Below are positions 44,134 to 54,013 of a stretch of DNA of 64,000 nucleotides, in pieces; the stretch's first letter is position 1; the number at the start of each line of letters is the position of its first letter. Position numbers and translations under genes: made by a program. The stretch spans positions 1,973,001-2,037,000 of the forward strand of contig NZ_CP046242.1 of the NCBI RefSeq assembly GCF_023205095.1, in the 5' to 3' direction. The notes under the pieces are model-generated. The model saw only the letters and a list, made by a program, of their open reading frames with translations. It was not told the DNA's origin and ran no database searches. The stretch is from Bizionia sp. M204 (GTDB lineage: Bacteria; Bacteroidota; Bacteroidia; Flavobacteriales; Flavobacteriaceae).

Positions 44134-45168
44134 ATGAAAAATAAATCTTTTTCAAGTTCTCTCATTCTTTTACTATTCATTTTGCTTTCTCAAATTTCCT
44201 GGTCGCAAAACGATACGATTGTATTAAAAAACAATGATAAAATTATTGGTGAAATAAAATCGATGGACAGAGGTGTGGTTACAGTTAAAACGACCTACAG
44301 TGATTCAGATTTTAAAATTACTTGGATAGATATAAAAAGTGTAAGGAGTAATCAAACCTACTTATTAACACTCTCCAATGGCAAAAGAATAAACAGTTCC
44401 ATAAACACAAAGCCTGGTGATGATACCAAAGTAACCATAATGGATGATGGCACTGAACTTGTTATACCCATTAAAGATATTGTATATATTAAACCCGTAA
44501 AAAATGATTTTCTCTCACGAATTGTCGCATCGGTTTCCGTTGGGTATAACATTACAAAAAGCAATAATTTAAGGCAGTTTTCCGTAAGCAGTAATTTAAG
44601 CTATACTGCCTACAAATGGCTTTTAACAGGTAGTTATAATTCTGTAAGAAGCAATCAAGACGATGTTGCAGAAACAAAACGTACCGATGCAAGTGTTGGT
44701 TTTAACTATTTTATGAAGAATGACTGGTTCTATGCCACGGAAGCAAATTTTCTCTCTAATGATGAGCAAAAATTAAAATTACGATCAACTATTAAAGGTG
44801 GTTTAGGTAAATATTTCGTGCATTCCAATAAATTGTTCTTCGGTGGTGGCTTTGGTGTGGCTTGGAACAATGAAAGTTTTAGTGATGAATTTAACACCAA
44901 CCGTAACTCCATGGAAGCTTATGGAAACCTAACATTAAATATGTTCGATTTTAGCGATTTTAGTTTAAATACAGACCTTACTTTTTATCCGAGTTTAACT
45001 GAAGGCGGCCGATATCGTGTGGATTATAATTTAAATTTAAAATATGATTTACCATTAGACTTTTTTGTAAAACTAGGCCTAACCTATAACTACGACAGCA
45101 AACCAGTTGAAGGTGCATCGGATTCAGATTACGTATTTCAATCCACTTTTGGCTGGGAATTTAATTAA
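44134..45168 (+). CDS. DUF481-type outer-membrane beta-barrel protein
   Basis: A 344-residue exported protein from ATG 44134 (ATG 44119 adds five residues). The signal peptide ends at SQISWSQ|NDT. An N-terminal beta-rich segment (DTIVLKNNDKIIGEIKSMDRG) precedes a barrel of alternating strands (SVSVGYNITKSNN, LSYTAYKWLLTGSY, DASVGFNYFM), as in DUF481/YdiY-like salt-induced outer-membrane proteins. The last strand ends in FGWEFN. Function unknown. It starts 67 bp after the preceding operon. Confidence 0.78.
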   Translation: MKNKSFSSSLILLLFILLSQISWSQNDTIVLKNNDKIIGEIKSMDRGVVTVKTTYSDSDFKITWIDIKSVRSNQTYLLTLSNGKRINSSINTKPGDDTKVTIMDDGTELVIPIKDIVYIKPVKNDFLSRIVASVSVGYNITKSNNLRQFSVSSNLSYTAYKWLLTGSYNSVRSNQDDVAETKRTDASVGFNYFMKNDWFYATEANFLSNDEQKLKLRSTIKGGLGKYFVHSNKLFFGGGFGVAWNNESFSDEFNTNRNSMEAYGNLTLNMFDFSDFSLNTDLTFYPSLTEGGRYRVDYNLNLKYDLPLDFFVKLGLTYNYDSKPVEGASDSDYVFQSTFGWEFN

Positions 45169-45212
45169 AAGTAGTTTTTAGAAAACTGAAACGCCATGCT
45201 ATACAAGCATCT

Positions 45213-45434
45213 TTATTTATTATCCAACATATTTAGGTACATGTCCTCAACCTTTTTCCGAGCCCAAGGTGTGCGTCTTAAAAACTTTAAACTGGATTTA
45301 ACCGAAGGGTTATCTGTAAAACATTTTATTTTTATAGTATAACCCATATACTCCCAACCATAATGCGCTTCTAGGTCTAAAATAATTTTCTCAAGCGTTA
45401 TACCATGTAATGGATTATTTGGTTGTTGCTCCAT
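45213..45434 (-). CDS. VF530-family small DNA-binding protein (DUF2132)
   Basis: A 73-residue protein matching the VF530 family: [25 protein letters not shown], then [28 protein letters not shown], the most conserved part. A member from Vibrio has a solved structure with a proposed double-stranded-DNA-binding fold; a physiological role is not known. It is 1 bp downstream of the DUF6500-like gene, in an apparent rhlE operon. Confidence 0.88.
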   Translation of the reverse strand: MEQQPNNPLHGITLEKIILDLEAHYGWEYMGYTIKIKCFTDNPSVKSSLKFLRRTPWARKKVEDMYLNMLDNK

Positions 45435-45435
45435 A

Positions 45436-45648
45436 TTACAAACTAACTAGATCTTTAATTTTCACCGCTTTTTCAAAATGATCCAATTGGTGTGTTTCAA
45501 TCCACCAAGTTGCAGCTTCCATTAACAATTTTGGGTTATTATTTTTATTTTCAAAAAAAGCATAGAAAGACAAGCCAACATTTTCGCCTTTCTGTGCTAT
45601 TTTAGTATTGCAAACGTGAATTATTTTCGACCTTAATTCTGGACTCAT
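45436..45648 (-). CDS. DUF6500-like small protein
   Basis: A 70-residue soluble protein with [37 protein letters not shown] and [20 protein letters not shown] believe this is DUF6500, but the assignment is from memory. Predicted mostly helical. It lies between rhlE (3 bp upstream) and the VF530 gene, so all three are probably one transcript. Confidence 0.7.
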   Translation of the reverse strand: MSPELRSKIIHVCNTKIAQKGENVGLSFYAFFENKNNNPKLLMEAATWWIETHQLDHFEKAVKIKDLVSL

Positions 45649-45651
45649 AAT

Positions 45652-46953
45652 CTAATCTCTTCTACTTTTTGGCCGTCTATTGGACGTACGACTCTCATTA
45701 GATCTATTTGATTTTCTAGACGAATTATCTGAAGGTTTTCTAGAATTAGATTGGTTTTTTTTAGGGCTTCGCTGTTTACTTCTACCTTGGCCTTGTTTTA
45801 TAGGTTGTGTAGATGCATTAGGATCTGGTTCAAAACCTTCTAAAATAGTTACGGGAATTCGCTCACCGACCAATTTTTCAATATCGCGTAAAAATGTTGT
45901 TTCATCAGCACTTACTAATGAAATAGCCTCACCACTTGCTCCTGCTCTACCTGTTCTACCAATACGGTGAACATAATCTTCTGAAATATTCGGTAATTCA
46001 AAATTAATAACATGTGGTAATAGTGGAATATCCAAACCACGTGCTGCAATATCGGTTGCTACCAAAACACTTATTTTGCTAGATTTAAAACCAGCTAATG
46101 CCTTGGTTCTTGCACCTTGACTTTTATTTCCATGAATAGCGGCAGCCGTAATACCGCTGCTTATCATTTTTTTACATAGTTTATTGGCACCATGTTTTGT
46201 ACGTGTAAATACAAGAACTTGATTCCAATTACCATCTAAAATCAGTTTAATAATTAAATCTGTTTTTTTGGCTTTAGCAACGCGATAAACCTTTTGAGTA
46301 ATAGCATCCACGGTCGAGTTTTCTGGAGTTGCTTCAACCATTACAGGCTTCCGTAAAATACCATTTGCCAGTTTTTTAATGTCTTTTGAAAACGTGGCCG
46401 AAAACAATAAATTTTGTCTTTTAGCTGGCATTAAGGCCATAATACGTTCAATATCACGTAAAAAACCCATATCTAACATTCTGTCAGCCTCATCAAGTAC
46501 AAGAATTTCAACCTGCTTTAATGAAATAACACCTTGATTTTGTAAATCTAATAGGCGTCCTGGTGTTGCTACCAAAATATCAACGCCACGATTAAGAGAG
46601 GCTACTTGCGGTTTTTGGTTGACACCTCCAAAAATAACTAAAGCACGTAAATCTGTAAATTCACTATATGACTTAACATTTTCATAGACTTGTGCTGCTA
46701 ATTCCCGTGTTGGTGTTAAAATTAAGGCACGAATAGGTCTTCGATTAGAAGCTTGTGTTTGTGATAGTATTTGTAATAACGGAAGTGTAAAACCTGCCGT
46801 TTTTCCTGTTCCCGTTTGCGCGGATGCTAATACATCCCGTCCTTCAAGAACTGCTGGAATTGCTTTTTGCTGAATTGGCGAAGGTGTTTCATAACCTTGC
46901 TTACTGACCGCTTTTAAAAGGGCGTCAGACAAACCTAATGTTTTAAATGACAT
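45652..46953 (-). CDS. rhlE: DEAD-box RNA helicase (RhlE type)
   Basis: A 433-residue helicase. Q-motif [14 protein letters not shown], motif I AQTGTGKT, Ia [14 protein letters not shown] in [21 protein letters not shown], and [12 protein letters not shown] are all present. The C-terminal ~60 residues are a low-complexity basic tail rich in Ser, Arg, Asn and Lys, typical of RhlE proteins and probably used for RNA binding. RhlE helicases help ribosome assembly and RNA turnover, often with a cold role. First gene of the operon with DUF6500 and VF530 genes. Confidence 0.93.
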   Translation of the reverse strand: MSFKTLGLSDALLKAVSKQGYETPSPIQQKAIPAVLEGRDVLASAQTGTGKTAGFTLPLLQILSQTQASNRRPIRALILTPTRELAAQVYENVKSYSEFTDLRALVIFGGVNQKPQVASLNRGVDILVATPGRLLDLQNQGVISLKQVEILVLDEADRMLDMGFLRDIERIMALMPAKRQNLLFSATFSKDIKKLANGILRKPVMVEATPENSTVDAITQKVYRVAKAKKTDLIIKLILDGNWNQVLVFTRTKHGANKLCKKMISSGITAAAIHGNKSQGARTKALAGFKSSKISVLVATDIAARGLDIPLLPHVINFELPNISEDYVHRIGRTGRAGASGEAISLVSADETTFLRDIEKLVGERIPVTILEGFEPDPNASTQPIKQGQGRSKQRSPKKNQSNSRKPSDNSSRKSNRSNESRTSNRRPKSRRD

Positions 46954-47012
46954 ATAACGTATTTGTGAAGTGATAACCTAATAAATACAGATGTCACTCC
47001 TTTTGTTAGCCG

Positions 47013-47020
47013 CAAAGGTA
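47013..47020 (-). promoter_or_regulatory. rhlE promoter, -7 box
   Basis: TACCTTTG on the minus strand, 59 bp upstream of the rhlE ATG, which implies a leader of about 50 nt. Same box as before typA. Confidence 0.55.
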
Positions 47021-47174
47021 AACTTATTTAATTCCAAATCTTGGTATCTGGCAGTTTTTATCACAATTCAATGCCGAGAACAGTTTAACATTTAATAACC
47101 TGATTTTAAGATAGTTTTAATAAAACATTAGGCATTTTTCATTATATTAAAGTAAACTTAAAAAGATATAAATT

Positions 47175-47318
47175 ATGGGAACTATAACCGACAAAAGAAA
47201 ATTTAAACCAACCAAAGAACAGAAAAATCCAACAAATCCAACCGGAAATACCAATATTAAAACCAACGATTTTGATATTGATAAAAAGACTATTAAAAAT
47301 CAAAAAAACAAAGAATAA
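47175..47318 (+). CDS. Short lysine/asparagine-rich protein, 47 residues
   Basis: ATG 47175 to TAA 47318 encodes MGTITDKRKFKPTKEQKNP, then NPTGNTNIKTNDFDIDKKT and a lysine-rich end. It has no hydrophobic segment and looks disordered and basic. A strong terminator begins 22 bp after the stop, so this is a plausible single-gene unit. I do not recognise the protein, and its short length leaves some doubt. Confidence 0.5.
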   Translation: MGTITDKRKFKPTKEQKNPTNPTGNTNIKTNDFDIDKKTIKNQKNKE

Positions 47319-47339
47319 TTATTTCTTTTTTTTTGATAG

Positions 47340-47377
47340 AAAAGCCAATTTCATTACCATGAATTTGGCTTTTTTTT
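47340..47377 (+). terminator. Intrinsic terminator after the 47-residue gene
   Basis: A 15-bp stem with one mismatch (47340-47354 with 47359-47373), loop TACC, followed by T. It supports transcription of the small gene at 47175. Confidence 0.85.
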
Positions 47378-47461
47378 ATGTTTATTTTTACTAATAATAG
47401 TTATTAAAAATAACTCGCTTCTATCCTAAATAATGATACGGGAATTGCGTTATTTTGCAAT

Positions 47462-48061
47462 ATGGAAAACACCTTAAAATCTTATATTCCTAGTGCTGCT
47501 ATTCCACAGATAATGGCACTATTGGACCATGATGATTTAACTGTGAAAATTAAGACGGAACGTAAAACGCGTCATGGTGATTATAGACGGTTGGCCAACG
47601 GAAAGCATGAAATTACTATAAATTCCAACTTAAATTCCTATCGTTTTTTAATCACGTTGATTCATGAAATTGCTCACTTTGAAGCTTATAAAGCCTTTGG
47701 AAAACATATTAAGCCGCATGGAAAAGCTTGGAAACACACGTTTCAAAAATTGATGTTACCATTTTTAAATCCAGCTATTTTTCCAATGGATTTATTACCA
47801 CTTTTGGCCAATCACTTTAAAAACCCAAAAGCTAGTAGTGATACAGATATAAAATTAGCATTCGCTTTAAAACAATTTGATCCACAAAATGACAAAACCT
47901 ATGTGTTTGAAATCCCATTTGGGCATCACTTTAAACTATATAATGGTAAAGTTTTTAAAAAGGGCAATAAACGTGTAAAACGAATTGAATGTATTGAAAT
48001 TAAAACAGGAAAATTGTATCTTTTCAACCCAAATGCAGAAGTAGACGTTATAAATGATTAA
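47462..48061 (+). CDS. SprT-like zinc metallopeptidase domain protein
   Basis: A 199-residue protein with the zincin motif HEIAH (about residues 68-72) in TLIHEIAHFEAYKAFG and a third ligand candidate in KPHGKAWKHTF, the SprT arrangement. The C-terminal part lacks an obvious four-cysteine zinc ribbon. Eukaryotic Spartan proteases of this fold cleave DNA-protein crosslinks, but bacterial SprT roles are unclear. It is 62 bp before the GDP-mannose pathway gene on the same strand. Confidence 0.85.
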   Translation: MENTLKSYIPSAAIPQIMALLDHDDLTVKIKTERKTRHGDYRRLANGKHEITINSNLNSYRFLITLIHEIAHFEAYKAFGKHIKPHGKAWKHTFQKLMLPFLNPAIFPMDLLPLLANHFKNPKASSDTDIKLAFALKQFDPQNDKTYVFEIPFGHHFKLYNGKVFKKGNKRVKRIECIEIKTGKLYLFNPNAEVDVIND

Positions 48062-48123
48062 TGAATATCTTTCCAAACAAGGTCCTTTAAACAGGTGTTT
48101 TTGGTAAGATTAAATGAAACTAA

Positions 48124-49203
48124 ATGAATAAAAATTATTACGCCATATTAATGGCAGGAGGTGTTGGCTCGCGTTTCTGGCCAGTAAGCACTCAAGATTT
48201 CCCAAAACAATTTCATGATATGTTAGGAACTGGTGATACGCTCATTCAGAAAACCTTCAGCCGATTAAGTAAGCTTATTCCTAAAGAAAATATTTTCATT
48301 CTCACCAATGAACGTTATAACGATTTGGTTTTTGAACAACTTCCTGAAATAACCAAACGTCAGGTTGTACTGGAACCAGCCATGCGAAATACAGCACCTT
48401 GTATTCTATATGCATCTTTAAAAATTCAGAAAGAAAATCCAGATGCCTTAATGATTGTCGCTCCAAGTGACCATTGGATTGAAGATGAAGCTGCCTTTAC
48501 TACCAATGTAAAGCAGGCTTTTGAGTTTTGTAAATCTTATGATGCACTCATGACTTTAGGTATTAAGCCAACATTTCCAAACACAGGCTATGGTTATATT
48601 GAATACGATAAAACGACCGAAACCGATATTAAACCTGTAAAACAATTTAGAGAAAAACCCAATTATAAAACGGCTAAAGCATTTATAGAACAGGGCAATT
48701 TTCTGTGGAATGCAGGAATTTTTATGTGGAGTGTTTCGAGCGTTATTGATGCTTTTAAAAACAACCAATCGGAATTATTTACACTTTTTGAAAGTGGAAT
48801 ATCGGCTTACAACACCGAAAAGGAAGCCGCCTTTATAGCCGAGAATTATGGTAAGGCTGAAAATATTTCAGTGGATTATGCTATTATGGAATCCTCAAAC
48901 AACGTGTATGTCCTTCCTGCTACTTTTGATTGGAATGATTTAGGAACTTGGGGTAGTTTGTATGATAAATTAGATAAAGACACCAACAAAAATGCGGTTG
49001 TAAATGCGCAAACCTTAACCGAGGATGCATCAGGAAACATGATCAGGACCGACGGGAAAAAACTCGTTGTAATTGATGGTTTAACCGATTATATCGTAGT
49101 GGACAAAGCGGAAGTTTTACTTATCTTTCCAAAGTCTAAAGAACAAGATATTAAAGAAACATTGCAACGCGTTAAAGATAATTTTGGAGACCAATTCATT
49201 TAA
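48124..49203 (+). CDS. manC: Mannose-1-phosphate guanylyltransferase
   Basis: A 359-residue nucleotidyltransferase. The signature LMAGGVGSRFWPVS is at 9-22 and binds GTP; PAMRNTAPCI, APSDHWI, QFREKPNYKTA and FLWNAGIFMW are further family motifs. It makes GDP-mannose from GTP and mannose-1-phosphate for glycan synthesis. It lacks the C-terminal isomerase domain of the bifunctional type. GDP-mannose may feed glycosyltransferases of the 2.8-16.6 kb locus. It is 2 bp before the DUF389 gene. Confidence 0.93.
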   Translation: MNKNYYAILMAGGVGSRFWPVSTQDFPKQFHDMLGTGDTLIQKTFSRLSKLIPKENIFILTNERYNDLVFEQLPEITKRQVVLEPAMRNTAPCILYASLKIQKENPDALMIVAPSDHWIEDEAAFTTNVKQAFEFCKSYDALMTLGIKPTFPNTGYGYIEYDKTTETDIKPVKQFREKPNYKTAKAFIEQGNFLWNAGIFMWSVSSVIDAFKNNQSELFTLFESGISAYNTEKEAAFIAENYGKAENISVDYAIMESSNNVYVLPATFDWNDLGTWGSLYDKLDKDTNKNAVVNAQTLTEDASGNMIRTDGKKLVVIDGLTDYIVVDKAEVLLIFPKSKEQDIKETLQRVKDNFGDQFI

Positions 49204-49205
49204 AC

Positions 49206-50696
49206 ATGGAAGAAAATAAGTTTAACTTTTCTGAAGAAGAAGAAACAAAAAAAGAAACTGCTGCTGAAGACGCAAAAAGCGAAGCGGCTGTTGAAGAATC
49301 TAAAAAAGCAGTAAAAAAAGATGCAAGAGGTCTTTTTGAAAACATTAAAAAATTCTTAATTGAATTATTAGATTTTCGTGAAGATACAGATCGTGATGAA
49401 ACGACCGAAGCTATTAAAAGAGACATATCGTTTAAAGGGGCAACTGCTTGGATTTTAGTATGTTCTATTTTTGTTGCATCTATTGGATTAAATGCCAATT
49501 CCACAGCAGTTGTTATTGGTGCCATGTTAATATCCCCACTTATGGGTCCAATTTTAGGTATTGGTTTATCTGTAGCTGTTAATGATATAGACACCATGAA
49601 ACGGTCGTTAATAAATTTAGCCACCATGATTGTGTTGAGTTTATTAACCGCGTATCTTTTCTTTTGGTTATTTCCATTGAGCGAAGACACGTCGGAATTA
49701 TTAGGACGTGTACAGCCAGATATTCGTGATGTATTAATTGCCTTTTTTGGTGGAGCAGCCTTAATTATAGCCAAAACAAAACGTGGTACTATTGCTTCTG
49801 CCATTTTTGGTGTAGCCATTGCAACCGCTTTAATGCCACCATTATGTACGGCTGGTTACGGATTAGCTAAAGGTAATTGGCCATACTTTTTTGGGGCTAT
49901 GTACTTGTTTATAATCAACACCATTTTTATTGCATTGGCCACATTTATTGTAGTAAAAGCATTACGATTCCCAATGTTGAGATACGCCAATTCTAAAAGG
50001 CGTAAGCGCACTGCCCAAATTGCCTCTTTTTTGGCAATTATAGTTATGGTACCTGCCGGTTTCACGTTTTGGAAAGTACTACAGGAAAGTAATTTTGATA
50101 CAGAAGCTAAACGTTTTGTAGATAATGAGCTAAAAGGTTTGCCCCAATATGAGTACATTAAAAAGAATACCATTCCTAAATTTAACGATGGTGACTCCTA
50201 TATTGAATTTAACACCTATGGTTTAGGTGAAATTCCTGAATCTACAATTGGATTGATAAAAAGTAAAACATCAGATTATCCAGCCCTAGCCAACACGCGA
50301 ATTATTTTTAATCAAAGTCGTACAGAACAGTATGATAATATGAAGTACATGGAACAAATTAGGTTTCGTGACTCGGTTGATTTAATTTACCAAACACAAA
50401 AAATTAGTTTATTGGAAGATCGTGTTAAAATGCTATCTGCTTATGAGAAAAATACCATTCCATTTGACGATGTAATTAAAGAAGTTAAAATTAACTACGA
50501 AAATTTAGACCGATTTAGCTATTCTAGTGAAATTGCATCAGATTTTAAAAAGATAGATACTGTTTCGGTGTTTTCAGTAAAATGGAATAAAGACAAAATG
50601 AATTCGGCAGGAATTGCTAAAGAGCAAGATAAATTAGAACGGTGGTTGAAAGTAAAATTAAAATTGGACACGCTGGTTGTAAGACAAATAAATTAA
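49206..50696 (+). CDS. DUF389 (TIGR00341-type) membrane protein
   Basis: A 496-residue protein. An acidic, Lys/Glu-rich N-terminus (1-45) is followed by a block of about six helices with the DUF389 hallmark GLNANSTAVVIGAMLISPLMGPILGIGLSVA-like stretch (residues near 90-120) and ATALMPPLCTAGYGLA. The C-terminal ~200 residues are soluble and may be periplasmic. Function of the family is unknown. Likely co-transcribed with manC, 2 bp upstream; convergent with the transporter gene (4-bp overlap). Confidence 0.88.
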   Translation: MEENKFNFSEEEETKKETAAEDAKSEAAVEESKKAVKKDARGLFENIKKFLIELLDFREDTDRDETTEAIKRDISFKGATAWILVCSIFVASIGLNANSTAVVIGAMLISPLMGPILGIGLSVAVNDIDTMKRSLINLATMIVLSLLTAYLFFWLFPLSEDTSELLGRVQPDIRDVLIAFFGGAALIIAKTKRGTIASAIFGVAIATALMPPLCTAGYGLAKGNWPYFFGAMYLFIINTIFIALATFIVVKALRFPMLRYANSKRRKRTAQIASFLAIIVMVPAGFTFWKVLQESNFDTEAKRFVDNELKGLPQYEYIKKNTIPKFNDGDSYIEFNTYGLGEIPESTIGLIKSKTSDYPALANTRIIFNQSRTEQYDNMKYMEQIRFRDSVDLIYQTQKISLLEDRVKMLSAYEKNTIPFDDVIKEVKINYENLDRFSYSSEIASDFKKIDTVSVFSVKWNKDKMNSAGIAKEQDKLERWLKVKLKLDTLVVRQIN

Positions 50697-51460
50697 GCGC
50701 GCTCTTCTATATACATTTGGCGCACTTTTTTAAAAAGATCTGAAGAGTAAACAAAGTTTGTAACGGCTTCATTGTCGGTTTTAAAAATATTATTCTTAGA
50801 GCCTTCCCACTCTTTTAAACCATTTTTTAAGAACACAATTTTCTGACCAATTTCCATAACGGAATTCATATCGTGAGAGTTGATAACCGTAGTCATATCA
50901 TATTCTTCCGTAATTTCTTGAATCAAATTATCAATTACCATAGCAGTTTTAGGATCTAAACCCGAGTTCGGTTCATCGCAAAATAGATACTTCGGTTTAT
51001 TTACAATAGCACGCGCAATAGCAACCCGTTTTTGCATACCTCCAGAAGCTTCACTTGGAAATTTATTGTGATCATCCTCTAAATTAACACGCTCCAAAAC
51101 AAATTCAGCGCGTTCTTTCATTTCACTTTTACTTTGCTTGGTAAACATCCGTAGAGGAAACATTACATTTTCTAAAATCGTCATGGAATCAAACAAGGCA
51201 CTACCCTGAAAAACCATGCCCATTTCCGCACGCAAGTCGCTTTTTTGGTCATCCGATAATTTCGAATATACTTTACCATCATACTCAATAGCACCATCCT
51301 CTGGCGTAAACAAACCCAACAAACATTTTAAAAAGACGGTTTTACCAGATCCACTTTGTCCAATTACTAAACTTGTTTTACCCTTTTCAAAAGTAGTAGA
51401 AATACCTTTTAAAATATGGGCATCTCCAAAGGACTTATGTAAATTTTTTACTTCTATCAT
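50693..51460 (-). CDS. MlaF-like ABC transporter ATP-binding protein
   Basis: A 255-residue ABC ATPase. Walker A GQSGSGKT is at 34-41, the signature is ASGGMQKR, Walker B is YLFCDEPNSGLDP, and the H-loop is in INSHDM. The EASGGMQKRVAIARA form is that of MlaF/Mkl proteins, which drive phospholipid traffic between inner and outer membranes. The permease gene overlaps upstream by 4 bp. The periplasmic MCE-domain partner (MlaD) is not in the window. Confidence 0.88.
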   Translation of the reverse strand: MIEVKNLHKSFGDAHILKGISTTFEKGKTSLVIGQSGSGKTVFLKCLLGLFTPEDGAIEYDGKVYSKLSDDQKSDLRAEMGMVFQGSALFDSMTILENVMFPLRMFTKQSKSEMKERAEFVLERVNLEDDHNKFPSEASGGMQKRVAIARAIVNKPKYLFCDEPNSGLDPKTAMVIDNLIQEITEEYDMTTVINSHDMNSVMEIGQKIVFLKNGLKEWEGSKNNIFKTDNEAVTNFVYSSDLFKKVRQMYIEERA

Positions 51461-52194
51461 GATAATAGTAATTGAGTTAAAATATAGTTACAAAGTATAA
51501 TTACAACACTAGTCCATACAAACGAAGTAGTACTTGCTTTACCAACTTCCAATGCACCACCACGCATATAAAATCCATAATAGGACGGAATGGTAGCTAA
51601 TAGGAAGGCAAAAATAACTGTTTTAATAAAGGCATAGGTAATATGAAAGGGTATAAAATCTTCTTGAACACCTATAATATAATCTTCAACAGTACTATAG
51701 CCACCATAATAACAAGCCGCTAAACCACCAACGATACCTAAAAACATGGCAATAGAAATAACAAATGGGTACAACATAAGGGCTACAAATTTTGGAAACA
51801 CCAAATAATTAACCGCGTTGATACCCATAACTTCTAGGGCATCAATTTGTTCTGTAACACGCATGGTTCCAATACTAGAAGTTATAAACGACCCTACTTT
51901 ACCCGCCATAATTACCGAAATAAAAGTAGGCGCAAACTCTAAAATAACCGACTGTCTAGTTGCAAACCCAATAAGCGTTTTCGGAATTATTGGACTTGTC
52001 ATGTTTAGGGCTGTCTGAATAGTAACAACACCACCCACGAAAAATGAAATAAAAGCCACGATACCTAATGATCCTATAATTAAATCATCAATATCATTAA
52101 AAATTAAACGTTTCATAACCGACCATTTTGTGGGTTTATGAAACATAGCCTTAATCATTAAAAAATAAGTACCAATATTGTGTAGGTATGTCAT
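51457..52194 (-). CDS. MlaE-like ABC transporter permease
   Basis: A 245-residue permease from ATG 52194; the open frame also allows TTG 52227. The N-terminal amphipathic region is followed by five or six helices, with the MlaE motifs VVTIQTALNMT, PTFISVIMAGKVGSFITSSIGTMRVTEQIDALEVMGINAV and YYGGYSTVEDY. With the ATPase gene (4-bp overlap) it forms an Mla-type lipid transporter core in the inner membrane. Confidence 0.88.
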   Translation of the reverse strand: MTYLHNIGTYFLMIKAMFHKPTKWSVMKRLIFNDIDDLIIGSLGIVAFISFFVGGVVTIQTALNMTSPIIPKTLIGFATRQSVILEFAPTFISVIMAGKVGSFITSSIGTMRVTEQIDALEVMGINAVNYLVFPKFVALMLYPFVISIAMFLGIVGGLAACYYGGYSTVEDYIIGVQEDFIPFHITYAFIKTVIFAFLLATIPSYYGFYMRGGALEVGKASTTSFVWTSVVIILCNYILTQLLLS

Positions 52195-52272
52195 TCTGCT
52201 TTTTCTTCTTGCTAAAATAAAAAACAAATATGTATTTAACGGTAATTTTAATTAGGGATATTTAAAAATCCT

Positions 52273-52280
52273 TACTTTTG
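52273..52280 (+). promoter_or_regulatory. pafA promoter, -7 box
   Basis: TACTTTTG matches TAnnTTTG. It overlaps the potential TTG start at 52278 of the extended frame and so favours the ATG at 52302, 21 bp downstream of the box. Confidence 0.6.
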
Positions 52281-52301
52281 AATTATAAATTCCCTTTCAA
52301 A

Positions 52302-53975
52302 ATGAAAAATAGTATTTTAATTGTAATTATCCTCTTTACATTCAGTGCTTGCCAAGCTCAAAAAACACCTTTAAAGGCTACAAGTACTTCAGAAAAAAGC
52401 ATATCTAACAGCAATCCAAAATTAGTGGTTGGGATTGTTGTAGACCAAATGAGATATGATTATTTAACTCGTTTTTACAACAAATACGCTGAAGGTGGAT
52501 TTAAACGCATGATGAATGACGGTTTTAACTGTAAAAACAATCATTTTAATTACATTCCAACCTACACAGGACCCGGACACGCATCGGTTTTCACGGGAAC
52601 CACACCAAAATATCACGGTATTATAGCCAATAATTGGTATGATAAAGAAATAAAAGAATCTGTGTATTGCGCTGGCGACGATAATGTTCAACCTATTGGC
52701 ACACTAGATGATGCAGGAAAAATGTCGCCACACCGTATGCAAACCACATCATTTGCCGATGAAAATCGTTTGTTTACACAAATGAAAGGAAAAACTATTG
52801 GTATTTCTATGAAAGATAGAGGTGCTATTTTACCCGCAGGACATGCTGCCAACGCTGCGTATTGGTTCCATGGAAAAGATGAAGGGCAATGGATTAGTAG
52901 TTCGTTTTACATGAATGAGTTACCAGAATGGGTTAAACAATTTAATTCAGCAGATACAGCTGAATCATATTTAAAAGTTTGGCATACGCTTTATCCTATT
53001 GAAACATATACTGAAAGCGGACCCGATTTAAATGATTTTGAAGGTGGTTTTAAAGGTCAAGAAACAGCAACTTTCCCCTATGATTTGGAGCAACTAAAAA
53101 CGGATAACAAAGGATTTGACATTTTAAAAGCTACGGCATACGGAAATAATTTAACAACTGATTTTGCCATAGCTGCCATTGCTGGCGAACAATTAGGCCA
53201 AGATAATATAACAGATATCTTAACTTTAAGCTACTCAAGCACAGATTATGTAGGTCATAATTTTGGAGTTAACAGCAAGGAAATTCAGGACACGTATTTA
53301 CGACTGGATTTAGATCTTGAACGCTTTTTCAATTATTTGGACAAAACCGTTGGGGAAGGTGAATATACTATATTTTTAACTGCCGATCATGGAGCTGTTG
53401 ATGTACCTTCCTATTTAACCTCAATTAAAATCCCTTCTGGTTATTTAAATAATAAAGAAACCAAACAAAAATTTAGCGCTTTTATCACGGAAAGATTTGG
53501 CGTGGAAGATTTAATAGAAAATGTGAGTAATAATCAGATATTTTTGAATAGAGATAAAATTTCAGAACTAAAATTAAATTTAGCTGATGTACAAGAAACT
53601 ATTGTAAACGAATTAATAAAGTATGAGCGTGTTGCAAAAATTTACACCGCAACAACCATGCACAATACATCATTTACAACAGGAATTGAATCCTTGTTAC
53701 AGAATGGCTATAACCAAAAGCGCTCTGGAGATGTTTTAATAGTACCAGATGCGGCCTACATTTCATATAGTAAAACAGGTTCAACTCATGGTAGTGGTTT
53801 TAATTATGATACGCATGTACCTTTATTATTCTTCGGAAAAGGTATAGCAAAGGGTAGTACATTGGAAAAAACAGTAATTCCAGATATTGCACCCACTATA
53901 TCGGCAATGTTAGGAATTAGCTTCCCAAATGGGGCAACCGGAAAACCACTAGAGTTTGTATTGGATAATCAATAA
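52302..53975 (+). CDS. pafA: PafA-type alkaline phosphatase
   Basis: A 557-residue exported enzyme. The leader ends in TFSAC (lipobox-like) followed by QAQKT, so it may be a lipoprotein. The alkaline-phosphatase-superfamily core shows VGIVVDQMR (metal-binding Asp), YTGPGHASVFTG with the catalytic Thr (residue 89 from this start), SSTDYVGH, TADHGA and THGSG as metal ligands. The threonine nucleophile is the PafA hallmark; PafA is phosphate-irrepressible in flavobacteria and dephosphorylates many phosphomonoesters in the periplasm. No phosphate-regulon-like site was seen. Confidence 0.92.
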   Translation: MKNSILIVIILFTFSACQAQKTPLKATSTSEKSISNSNPKLVVGIVVDQMRYDYLTRFYNKYAEGGFKRMMNDGFNCKNNHFNYIPTYTGPGHASVFTGTTPKYHGIIANNWYDKEIKESVYCAGDDNVQPIGTLDDAGKMSPHRMQTTSFADENRLFTQMKGKTIGISMKDRGAILPAGHAANAAYWFHGKDEGQWISSSFYMNELPEWVKQFNSADTAESYLKVWHTLYPIETYTESGPDLNDFEGGFKGQETATFPYDLEQLKTDNKGFDILKATAYGNNLTTDFAIAAIAGEQLGQDNITDILTLSYSSTDYVGHNFGVNSKEIQDTYLRLDLDLERFFNYLDKTVGEGEYTIFLTADHGAVDVPSYLTSIKIPSGYLNNKETKQKFSAFITERFGVEDLIENVSNNQIFLNRDKISELKLNLADVQETIVNELIKYERVAKIYTATTMHNTSFTTGIESLLQNGYNQKRSGDVLIVPDAAYISYSKTGSTHGSGFNYDTHVPLLFFGKGIAKGSTLEKTVIPDIAPTISAMLGISFPNGATGKPLEFVLDNQ

Positions 53976-54013
53976 AAAAGGTAGGGAACAACTAAAAAAG
54001 TAGAATAGCTTAC

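Noticed and set aside
49196-49819. 207-residue open frame antisense to the DUF389 gene
   Set aside because: It lies wholly opposite a well-supported gene, has low-complexity sequence without family motifs and only reflects the codon bias of the true frame.
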